Assembly (NCBI GenBank): GCA_030639305.1
Contig: DAOWCY010000273.1
Span: 1-8,067, forward strand
DNA length: 8,067 nucleotides
Source of the DNA: JAGLQA01 sp023135565
GTDB taxonomy: Bacteria; Acidobacteriota; Aminicenantia; UBA2199
Direction of reading: 5' to 3'
Position 1 is the stretch's first letter. Each line of letters begins with the position of its first letter. A model generated the notes under the pieces. That model saw only the letters and a list, made by a program, of their open reading frames with translations, had not been told where the DNA came from and ran no database searches. The translations under genes were made by a program, and so were the position numbers. Positions 1 through 5,436 of the stretch are shown piece by piece.

Positions 1-51
1 CCCCCATTATTGGCTTCGCAAAACACACTAAGCCTAAAGGCAACAGTATTG

Positions 52-133
52 GGCGGCCCTGCCGGGGGCCAAACTTTTGAAAAAGTTTGATCAAAACTTT
101 TGATAATTGAGAATCAAAGGCGCTCACCCGCTG
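52..133 (+). repeat. 82-bp dispersed palindromic repeat, copy 1
   Basis: This stretch matches the reverse complement of 1878-1959 over 82 bp with six mismatches by my hand alignment, so the two copies flank purH in inverted orientation. It contains three tandem hairpin-forming parts. The first is GC-rich (55-59 GGCCC with 66-70 GGGCC). The second is an AT-rich palindrome at 70-89 (AAACTTTT/AAAAGTTT with an outer C-G pair). The third is ATCAAA/TTTGAT at 90-104. It resembles REP- or MITE-like intergenic elements. No transposase is seen nearby. Confidence 0.85.
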
Positions 134-148
134 CCCTTTAGTTTTTTG

Positions 149-175
149 CCCCGAAGCGACGGGGTGTGTTTTTTT
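149..175 (+). terminator. Hairpin plus T-tract, terminator-like
   Basis: CCCCG (149-153) and CGGGG (160-164) can form a 5-bp GC stem with a 6-nt loop. TGTG and seven T residues (169-175) follow. This is the form of a rho-independent terminator for plus-strand transcription arriving from left of the window; no upstream gene is visible to confirm it. A second perfect hairpin, GCAGCC-AAC-GGCTGC at 176-190, follows directly without its own T-tract. Confidence 0.5.
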
Positions 176-220
176 GCAGCCAACGGCTGCGTTTGACAAA
201 AAGGTTTTTGGTCGCCGGGC

Positions 221-249
221 TTGATTTTTCTCCTGTTTAAAGATAGAAT
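221..249 (+). promoter_or_regulatory. Predicted sigma70 promoter of purH
   Basis: A -35 TTGATT (221-226) and a -10 TAGAAT (244-249) are separated by exactly 17 nt. Transcription would start near 256, giving an untranslated leader of about 38 nt before the purH start. The -10 lies inside the first unit of an 18-nt tandem repeat (243-278). A consensus-like TTGACA at 193-198 has no matching -10 at 16-18 nt and is probably not used. Confidence 0.55.
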
Positions 250-278
250 GTTTTCCTTAAATAGAACGCTTTTCTTAA
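243..278 (+). repeat. Imperfect 18-nt tandem duplication in purH leader
   Basis: Units 243-260 and 261-278 are adjacent and agree at 15 of 18 positions (ATAGAATG... and ATAGAACG..., both ending CTTAA). The first unit carries the predicted -10 TAGAAT. The second carries TAGAAC at the equivalent place. The duplication therefore overlaps the predicted promoter and the transcription start. Confidence 0.7.
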
Positions 279-293
279 AACAAGGAGTAAAAA

Positions 294-1859
294 ATGAGCA
301 GTAATAAACGAGCTTTAATCAGCGTGTTCCATAAAGAAAATATCGAAATAGCCGCTAAAAAACTAAAAAGAAACGGATGGGAAATCATCTCTACCGGCGG
401 CACAGCAAAACACTTGCAAAAACACGATATCCCGGTTACGGAAGTTTCCGAAATTACCGGCTTCCCGGAAATCCTGGATGGCCGCGTCAAAACCCTGCAC
501 CCCAAAATCTTCGGCCCCGTGCTGGCTAAAAATAGCTCCCAACACTTAGAACAATTAAAACAACACTCCCTGTCCAAAATCGACCTGGTTATCGTTAATT
601 TCTACCCTTTCGAAGCAGCCCTGCAAAAAAAAGAACAGGGCATGGATTTTATGATTGAAAATATCGACATCGGCGGGCCTTCCATGGTCCGGGCGGCAGC
701 CAAAAACTTCCGCGATACCATCGTTATCGTCGACCGGGAAGACTACCTGCCGGTAGTAGATACCCTGGTTCAAAAGGACGACCTCAGCCCGGAACAAAAA
801 AAAGAACTGGCCGGCAAAGCCTTTTCTTATACTTCTTTCTACGACTCTTTGATCGCCGGGTACTTCAACGAAGATATGGAAAAGAATCCGCCATACATGA
901 ATTTTGCCGGCCGCAAAGCCCAGGAACTGAGATACGGCGAAAATCCCCACCAAAAAGCCGCCCTCTATATCAGGGATAAAAACTCGCCGCTTTACGATTT
1001 TGAAAAACTGGCCGGTAAAGAACTCTCTTTTAATAATATTCTCGATCTGTCCATGGTGTACGAAACGCTCAACTGGTTTAAAGAGGATAATTTCTGCGTC
1101 ATCGTTAAACACCAAAACCCCTGCGGCGCAGCCACAGCCGCTTCGCAAAAAAAAGCTTTTGAAAAAGCTTTTGCCGGGGATTCGAAATCGGCTTTCGGCG
1201 GTATCGTGGGCTTCAACAAAACCTTAGACGGCGAAACTGCCGAAAAGATGAAAAAGATATTTTTCGAAGTGATCGCTGCTCCCGGCTTCACTAAAGAAGC
1301 CCTGGACTGCTTCAAAAAGAAAAAGAATCTCAGGATCATAAAAATATCTTTAGGCTATTGGGAAAACATAGATGTAAAAACAGTTCCCGGCGGTTTCGTA
1401 TGCCAGGAGCGGGATAACGAAATAGCAGACCCGGCGGGATTCGCCCTCAAAACTTCGCGCAGCCTGAGCGAAAATGAGAAAAAAGACGTGGATTTCGGCT
1501 GGAAACTGATCAGGTTTGTAAAATCCAACGGCATCATTATCGTTAAAGACGGCATGTTGACCGGGGTAGGGGCCGGGCAGATGAGCCGGGTGGATGCCGT
1601 AGAACTCTCCATCAAAAAGGGGGCGGCGCCCCACACACATGAGGGGGCCGGGAAAGGTTTATCCGACCGGATAGAAGGCGCGGTTTTGCTTTCCGATGCT
1701 TTTTTTCCTTTTGCCGATTCCATTGAGATCGCGGCGCAGCATAAGATAGCCGTGGTGGTGGAACCGGGCGGTTCGGTGCGCGACGAAGAAGTGATCGCTG
1801 CCGCCGGGAAACATAACATCTCCCTGTTGTTTACCGGCATGAGGCATTTCAGGCATTGA
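294..1859 (+). CDS. purH: Bifunctional AICAR formyltransferase / IMP cyclohydrolase PurH
   Basis: This cytoplasmic enzyme catalyses the last two steps of de novo IMP synthesis: formylation of AICAR with 10-formyl-THF, then ring closure of FAICAR to IMP. The 521-residue length is normal for the family. The N-terminal MGS-like cyclohydrolase domain (about 1-140) has STGGT at 33-37, FPEILDGRVKTLHP at 57-70 and NIDIGGPSMVRAAAKN at 123-138. The C-terminal transformylase domain has RYGENPHQ at 213-220 and KHQNPCG at 272-278. K272-H273 match the catalytic Lys-His pair of the family, and SAFGG follows at 299-303. The end has the typical DAFFPFAD and VVEPGGS segments. The start is supported by AAGGAG (282-287) with a 6-nt spacer. 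The gene stands alone rather than in a pur operon. It has its own predicted promoter and is bracketed by the inverted 82-bp repeats. No key residue appears to be missing. Confidence 0.97.
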   Translation: MSSNKRALISVFHKENIEIAAKKLKRNGWEIISTGGTAKHLQKHDIPVTEVSEITGFPEILDGRVKTLHPKIFGPVLAKNSSQHLEQLKQHSLSKIDLVIVNFYPFEAALQKKEQGMDFMIENIDIGGPSMVRAAAKNFRDTIVIVDREDYLPVVDTLVQKDDLSPEQKKELAGKAFSYTSFYDSLIAGYFNEDMEKNPPYMNFAGRKAQELRYGENPHQKAALYIRDKNSPLYDFEKLAGKELSFNNILDLSMVYETLNWFKEDNFCVIVKHQNPCGAATAASQKKAFEKAFAGDSKSAFGGIVGFNKTLDGETAEKMKKIFFEVIAAPGFTKEALDCFKKKKNLRIIKISLGYWENIDVKTVPGGFVCQERDNEIADPAGFALKTSRSLSENEKKDVDFGWKLIRFVKSNGIIIVKDGMLTGVGAGQMSRVDAVELSIKKGAAPHTHEGAGKGLSDRIEGAVLLSDAFFPFADSIEIAAQHKIAVVVEPGGSVRDEEVIAAAGKHNISLLFTGMRHFRH

Positions 1860-1877
1860 AAGGTGCGGCGCAAGAGA

Positions 1878-1959
1878 CAGCGTGTGAGCGCTTTTGATTC
1901 TAACTTATCAAAAGTTTTGATTAAACTTTTTCAAAAGTTTAGCCCCCGGCAGGGCCGCC
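1878..1959 (-). repeat. 82-bp dispersed palindromic repeat, copy 2 (inverted)
   Basis: This is the inverted partner of 52-133, lying between the convergent purH and GyrI-like genes. Of the six differences, two fall on the two ends of the same AT-rich stem: the outer C-G pair of copy 1 (70 and 89) is T-A here. The stem is therefore kept by a compensatory change. Here the GC-rich end can also form CCGGC/GCCGG. From its position it could serve as a transcription end for both genes, but there is no classic GC hairpin plus T-tract. Confidence 0.85.
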
Positions 1960-1987
1960 GGAGGCAAAGTTGATAGAAGATCAGGGG

Positions 1988-2620
1988 TTACGCTTTTTTA
2001 ATCGGGTGGCGGATGATGGTTTTCAACTTCTCCGGTGCGCTCTTCCTGGGATCGCCTAAGTAAATCTCATGATGCTCGCCGTTAAAAGTATACCCTTCTG
2101 CTTTGATAAAATTGTGCAGTTTCTCGATGGTAGGGGTTTCTTCAGCATAAGGGCCGATGTGCATTATTTGCGCCGAGAGACCTTCGTGAAAACTCTCGAA
2201 ATAGGCTTTATCTATGGCGGGCGGATTTTTCTTTTTAATTAGCTGCTCTTTTGCCTCTTCATAAACCTGGTCAGTTACCCGGTCAGGCTGCATAATCATC
2301 AGCGTCCACTGCCATAGGCTCTTTTCGCCGCTGTGGAACACATCATAGTCCTCCGCATACCACAAGCCTTGAAGAGGCAAAACCGTATAGTCGAAAGGTT
2401 TTTCCTTATCTTTTTTACACATGAACTTAATAGTATAAGAGAGTCCGTACAGGACTTCTACGCACTCCTTGAAATCCTGCGATGTATTGGGATCGCCTTT
2501 ACCGTCGATTTTGATAAATTTCAAAACCGGCACTTCTACCAGTCCCGGTTTTTTTGCCGAAGCAGAGAACAACTCCTTTAATTCTTTCTTATAATCGATT
2601 TTTTCAACATTTTCTTTCAT
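1988..2620 (-). CDS. GyrI-like small-molecule-binding domain protein
   Basis: A 210-residue soluble protein with hallmarks of the GyrI-like / COG4832 family. They are PLQGLWY at 82-88, WQWTLMIMQPD at 103-113, QIMHIGPYAEETPTIEKLH at 151-169 and HHEIYLGDPRK at 183-193. Length and order fit a full-length family member without an attached DNA-binding domain. GyrI-like domains bind small hydrophobic or cationic molecules, and some stand-alone members are known to hydrolyse cyclopropane-type DNA-alkylating toxins. Whether this one is a sensor or a hydrolase cannot be read from the sequence. The ATG overlaps the stop of the upstream gene as ATGA. Its GGAGG (2626-2630) lies inside the end of that gene, so translation is probably coupled. 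Confidence 0.85.
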   Translation of the reverse strand: MKENVEKIDYKKELKELFSASAKKPGLVEVPVLKFIKIDGKGDPNTSQDFKECVEVLYGLSYTIKFMCKKDKEKPFDYTVLPLQGLWYAEDYDVFHSGEKSLWQWTLMIMQPDRVTDQVYEEAKEQLIKKKNPPAIDKAYFESFHEGLSAQIMHIGPYAEETPTIEKLHNFIKAEGYTFNGEHHEIYLGDPRKSAPEKLKTIIRHPIKKA

Positions 2621-3333
2621 GATAACCTCCGTAAATTTTTTATGCTATCAAGGGCTACACAGCGTGGGGGAGCGTTGAAATTACCTCCCGCGGGAAAACA
2701 ACGGTCGATTGCCGGCATATCAAATTTATTTTTTCCTTTCTTAGCAGCCAGGATCAAAACCGCCGCGGTGCCGACGACTACTGCTGTCCCTATAGCCAGC
2801 AGCCAGGGAAATTTTTTCTTTTTCTTCTCCTTTTCTTTTTGCTCCACGGTCTTGCGCGGAGCATGGACTACATTTTTTCTTATCACCTCAGAGACGGCCA
2901 GCGGTTCTTTATGAGCAAAAAAAGACTGTTCCGCAAAAACCTCCCGGTATGACGCAAAAGACTCCGGCTCGATACCGCGAACCACGGGTATTAGATCGAC
3001 AGCTCCTTTATCGAGCATTTCTTTAAATTTTAAAAAATAAGCGCTTGCCCGGTCTTTTTCTTCGAGTTTTTCACAGCACACGCCCAGGAGCAGGAAAACT
3101 TTTGCTTGTAAACCCGGTTTAACCGCTTCCTGTAGTAGGATAGATTCTAATTTTAAAAGCGCCGCTTTATATGAGCCGTCCCGGTATGTTTCCAGTGCAG
3201 CGGCAAAACTATCCTTTTGGCGGCTGCTGTCTGCTGCCGCGTCAACAAAAGAGTAAATTGTGTAATCGCCAAAAAAAAGCAGTAGGGCCAGTAATATCGC
3301 CCATGATTTTGTCCTGGTGTATGTTTTATTCAT
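2617..3333 (-). CDS. Exported or membrane-anchored TPR-like hypothetical protein
   Basis: I do not recognise a named family. The 238-residue protein starts with a signal-peptide-like segment: basic MNKTYTRTK, a hydrophobic stretch at 11-21, and a possible cleavage near VDAAA (30-34). Residues about 44-110 read as one or two tetratricopeptide-like helical hairpins (YRDGSYKAALLKLESIL, then LLLGVCCEKLEEKDRASAYFLKF). A lysine/glutamate-rich patch (164-174) precedes one strong membrane helix at about 175-197. A 40-residue tail with two Cys follows. The layout suggests a protein held in the inner membrane with the TPR-like part in the periplasm. The tail looks unlike a domain and could be a worn-down remnant. 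The start has GAGGT five nt upstream. Promoter evidence is weak (ATGTCA, 17 nt, TGTATT). It is coupled to the GyrI-like gene, but no joint function can be inferred. Confidence 0.75.
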   Translation of the reverse strand: MNKTYTRTKSWAILLALLLFFGDYTIYSFVDAAADSSRQKDSFAAALETYRDGSYKAALLKLESILLQEAVKPGLQAKVFLLLGVCCEKLEEKDRASAYFLKFKEMLDKGAVDLIPVVRGIEPESFASYREVFAEQSFFAHKEPLAVSEVIRKNVVHAPRKTVEQKEKEKKKKKFPWLLAIGTAVVVGTAAVLILAAKKGKNKFDMPAIDRCFPAGGNFNAPPRCVALDSIKNLRRLS

Positions 3334-3402
3334 GATATACCTCTACCTAATATACTAATACAATCGAGAAAAAATTTTGTGACATTTTTTTCACTTTTTC
3401 CT

Positions 3403-4308
3403 TTAATCTAAGTTGAAGAGTTTGTATTTTTGGGCCAACATCAAAGCCTTGTTAAATTCGGCGGCTGTGATGCCCCGGGAAAGCTCCGGGTAGTTGTGCG
3501 CCCTAAAACAAGGCCGGTATTGAGCCATAATATTTAAATAGGTATTCGGGTGCAGTTCTTCAGCCACAAATTTCAAAAAAGCGTCCGTACCGGCAAGATC
3601 GTTGGGCAGCACCAAATGTCGAATAATTAGTCCTCTTTGGGCAATATTATCTTCATCTAACTGCAAAACCCCTACCTGCCGGTGCATCTCCTTTAAAGCC
3701 GTCCTGGCCAACCCGGGATAGTCGCTCACACCCCGGGAAAATTTAGCTGCTGTTTTTCCCTCCGAATATTTGAAATCGGGCATATAGATATCTATTATCC
3801 CATCCAACATGCGCAGGATTTCTACCCTTTCGTAACCGCCGCTGTTGTAAACGATGGGGACGTTTAGCCCCTTTTCCACGGCAAAAACCAGGGCCTGTAC
3901 AATATTAGGCAGGAAGTGGGTAGGAGTGACAAAATTGATGTTGTGACAGCCGGTCTGCTGCAGCCGCAGCATGGCATCAGCCAACAGTTCATCGCTAATT
4001 TCGTCCCCTTCCCCTGAATGGGAAATATCCCAATTCTGGCAGTAAAGGCAAAGCAGGCTGCAGTAGGTAAGAAAAATGGTGCCGGATCCGCGCCTGCCTA
4101 CCAGGGGGCGTTCTTCACCATAGTGTGGCTGGGCTGAACTGATTTTGACTTTTGCTCCGGCTCCGCAAGTGCCGGTTTCACCAGCCCCGCGGTTAACGCC
4201 GCACTTCCTGGGACATAACTCACAGTGGTCATAAAATGCATAAAGCCGTTCTGCCGCCTCCTGCAATTTGCCCTTATGATATAGTTCGATGTAAGCCGGT
4301 GCAAACAT
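3403..4308 (-). CDS. Radical SAM protein, PflX-like (COG1313)
   Basis: A cytoplasmic iron-sulfur protein of the family annotated as putative pyruvate formate-lyase activating enzyme PflX; its real substrate is unknown. From the ATG at 4308, the 301 residues contain an N-terminal Cys cluster (C29, C32, C36, C48). The radical SAM motif follows as C83-x3-C87-x2-C90 with QNWDIS directly after, which should bind the SAM-coordinating 4Fe-4S cluster. HYGEERPLVGRRGSGTIFL upstream of it is typical of the family. A longer reading starts at GTG 4317 and overlaps the upstream gene by 8 nt. I prefer the ATG because AGGTGA sits 5 nt before it and the GTG has no ribosome site. It follows the membrane-protein gene after 1 nt, so the two form an operon. 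No SPASM domain is present, so it is not a typical peptide-modifying radical SAM enzyme, and no pyruvate formate-lyase gene is in the window. Confidence 0.88.
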   Translation of the reverse strand: MFAPAYIELYHKGKLQEAAERLYAFYDHCELCPRKCGVNRGAGETGTCGAGAKVKISSAQPHYGEERPLVGRRGSGTIFLTYCSLLCLYCQNWDISHSGEGDEISDELLADAMLRLQQTGCHNINFVTPTHFLPNIVQALVFAVEKGLNVPIVYNSGGYERVEILRMLDGIIDIYMPDFKYSEGKTAAKFSRGVSDYPGLARTALKEMHRQVGVLQLDEDNIAQRGLIIRHLVLPNDLAGTDAFLKFVAEELHPNTYLNIMAQYRPCFRAHNYPELSRGITAAEFNKALMLAQKYKLFNLD

Positions 4309-4309
4309 T

Positions 4310-4648
4310 TTACTCACCTGGTACAGTGCCGGGAAACTTATTGTCGTTATAAATAAAATACCATTCGATTACCGTGTTCTCAAGCTTGAAGTAGTGAAAA
4401 ATATAAAAGACACTGAGTATCGAGCAAAGCAAAAAAACAACCAGGAAAAGAAGATTATTTAAAAAGAGAAACAAAACCAGGAAAAGTAAAAAAGAGAACA
4501 CCACAAAAAACAAAACAAGAAGATGAATCAGGCGTTCATGCTGCAAAAAAAGAATCTGCCGCAAATGGAAACCCAGGAAGTTCTCGTCAAAAGAAGCTCC
4601 AGCCAACCTATTTTCATGCTCTTTAATAAATTCGGTCATACCTCTCAT
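4310..4648 (-). CDS. Conserved-looking two-helix membrane protein
   Basis: Function unknown. The 112-residue protein has a charged, probably cytoplasmic N-terminus carrying FHLRQILFLQHERLIHL (27-43). Two closely spaced membrane helices follow (about 40-63 and 66-86) and form a hairpin. It ends in an aromatic, polar tail with YIFHYFKLENTV (82-93), so both ends should lie on the same side of the membrane. An in-frame ATG at 4669 would add seven residues. I chose 4648 because GAGG stands 6 nt before it, and because the predicted promoter (4676-4704) would start transcription near 4669, too close to use that ATG. It is the first gene of an operon with the radical SAM gene. Confidence 0.75.
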   Translation of the reverse strand: MRGMTEFIKEHENRLAGASFDENFLGFHLRQILFLQHERLIHLLVLFFVVFSFLLFLVLFLFLNNLLFLVVFLLCSILSVFYIFHYFKLENTVIEWYFIYNDNKFPGTVPGE

Positions 4649-4675
4649 TCTTAACCTCGATTTTTTCATACCTAT

Positions 4676-4704
4676 ATTCTATAAAGAATCTACTGTTTTT
4701 TCAA
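4676..4704 (-). promoter_or_regulatory. Predicted sigma70 promoter of membrane protein-radical SAM operon
   Basis: On the minus strand, TTGAAA (4704-4699) and TAGAAT (4681-4676) are separated by 17 nt. The -10 hexamer is identical to that of purH. The predicted start point is near 4669, leaving about 20 nt of leader before the ATG at 4648. Confidence 0.6.
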
Positions 4705-4740
4705 TAGCTGCACCCCGTTTTTCTACAATTCCTTATTTCT

Positions 4741-4773
4741 TTCATAGGGCGGGTGGCACCCGCAGCCCATGAA
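4741..4773. repeat. Imperfect 33-nt palindrome
   Basis: TTCAT (4741-4745) pairs with ATGAA (4769-4773) and GGGC (4747-4750) with GCCC (4765-4768). Inside, GGGT (4751-4754) pairs with ACCC (4758-4761). An alternative core is GCGGGT-GGC-ACCCGC. There is no T-tract on either side, so it is not a standard terminator. It looks like an intergenic palindromic repeat unit. Confidence 0.6.
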
Positions 4774-4801
4774 CGTGGACGAAACGATTTCCTCTTTTTT
4801 A

Positions 4802-4828
4802 AAAATCTTCGCAAAAAAACAAGATTTT
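4802..4828. repeat. Perfect 8-bp AT-rich inverted repeat
   Basis: AAAATCTT (4802-4809) and AAGATTTT (4821-4828) are perfect inverted arms around an 11-nt loop. It lies between the two divergent promoters, about 75 bp upstream of the plus-strand -35. It could be a protein-binding dyad or part of a repeat; there is no further evidence. Confidence 0.4.
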
Positions 4829-4903
4829 CACGGAGTAGTATAGGGTAGGGGTGAACCTCGCCCTTTGCTTTGCTCCAGGAAAAAAATCAAAAAAAAATTT
4901 CAG

Positions 4904-4932
4904 TTGACAAATTTCCAAATTTATACTATTAT
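4904..4932 (+). promoter_or_regulatory. Near-consensus sigma70 promoter of the Cys-rich peptide gene
   Basis: A perfect -35 TTGACA (4904-4909) is followed after 17 nt by TATTAT (4927-4932), a 5/6 match to the -10 consensus, within AT-rich DNA. Of the four promoters seen here it is closest to consensus. Transcription would begin near 4939, leaving a leader of about 170 nt before the ATG at 5111. Confidence 0.7.
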
Positions 4933-4973
4933 ATATAGGTATACCAAAATCAGGTAAGGGTATATGCAGTTAT

Positions 4974-5032
4974 GAGAGAGCTTCAAAAGTTTGTATAATT
5001 GTCGTGTAAAAACTGTGCTTGAGGTTTCTCTC
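4974..5032 (+). promoter_or_regulatory. Foldable stem-loop in the 5' leader
   Basis: GAGAGA (4974-4979) pairs with TCTCTC (5027-5032). After a small internal loop, CTTCAA (4981-4986) pairs with TTGAGG (5019-5024, one G-U). Inside, AGTTT (4988-4992) can pair with AAACT (5010-5014). Together they make a three-step hairpin in the long leader. Two micro-ORFs, MQL (4964-4975) and MRELQKFV (4972-4998), overlap its 5' side. A regulatory role is inference; no known riboswitch is recognised. Confidence 0.35.
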
Positions 5033-5110
5033 GATTTTTATAGGAATTTTAACTGTATACAAAGCTGGTAAGAATTTAAATTTACATATAGGAATAAAGG
5101 AGTATAAATT

Positions 5111-5347
5111 ATGAAAAAAAGATTTTTTACAAAAAAGTTATCATTGAACAAAAAGACTATTTCCAATTTAACCAACGAGGAGATGGAAAATAGCCGGGCC
5201 GGTACTAACGCTAAAACATGTGGTGGAGATACTTGTGAAACTCATCCGGTTTGCTGTCCCACTTCCCCGCCTTGCGTCAGGGTAAATAGGAATGCAATGG
5301 CGGCTTTTTGTAGGACAGTCGGCGCTAAATGTTTAGATGCAATCTAA
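5111..5347 (+). CDS. Putative RiPP precursor peptide, lanthipeptide-type leader
   Basis: The 78-residue peptide has a two-part build typical of ribosomally made, modified peptides. Its N-terminal part is lysine-rich with KKLSLNKKTISNLTNEEM (8-25). This resembles the leader seen before many class I lanthipeptide and GG-type natural-product precursors. A small-residue pair A30-G31 stands where such leaders usually have GG. The predicted core (32-78) has seven Cys (37, 42, 48, 49, 55, 67, 74) and seven Ser/Thr (32, 36, 41, 44, 51, 52, 69). These are enough partners for thioether rings, although disulfides are also possible. AAAGGAG (5096-5102) lies 8 nt before the ATG, and a strong promoter and long leader precede it. 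No LanB/LanC, LanM, radical SAM-SPASM, protease or transporter gene is in the window. The family call is by leader pattern; the modification type is inferred. Confidence 0.72.
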   Translation: MKKRFFTKKLSLNKKTISNLTNEEMENSRAGTNAKTCGGDTCETHPVCCPTSPPCVRVNRNAMAAFCRTVGAKCLDAI

Positions 5348-5368
5348 AGAGTAATAACAGCGCGGTTT

Positions 5369-5397
5369 TACCCGGAAAATATTGATTCATCCGGGTA
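5369..5397. repeat. 8-bp GC-rich stem-loop after the peptide gene
   Basis: TACCCGGA (5369-5376) and TCCGGGTA (5390-5397) are perfect inverted arms around a 13-nt loop, 22 nt after the peptide stop. No T-tract follows on either strand. It may protect or process the mRNA end, or partly stop transcription before comF, rather than act as a standard terminator. Confidence 0.5.
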
Positions 5398-5436
5398 TCG
5401 ATTGCAGCACAAGATTACCCAAAAAAGTGGGGGTGT

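Noticed and set aside
193..198. Consensus TTGACA as the purH -35
   Set aside because: No acceptable -10 lies 16-18 nt downstream; the TTGATT/TAGAAT pair is better placed.
555..1148. 197-residue open frame antisense to purH
   Set aside because: It lies wholly inside purH on the opposite strand, its composition follows from purH codon use, and it has no ribosome site or family motifs. The other antisense frames in purH (992-1339, 1355-1873) are alike.
1140..1180. Repeated AAAAGCTTTTG motifs inside purH that resemble the 82-bp repeat
   Set aside because: They arise from the coding of the repeated amino acids KAF-EKAF and stay in frame; the likeness is to general AT-rich palindrome form only.
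3403..4308. Radical SAM protein as the maturase of the nearby Cys-rich peptide
   Set aside because: It matches the PflX-like group, has no SPASM or peptide-binding domain, and lies on the opposite strand in an operon with a different gene about 800 bp from the peptide gene.
4981..4993. TTCAAAAGTTTG in the peptide leader matching 12 nt of the 82-bp repeat
   Set aside because: A match this short in AT-rich DNA is expected by chance, and none of the flanking repeat sequence is present.
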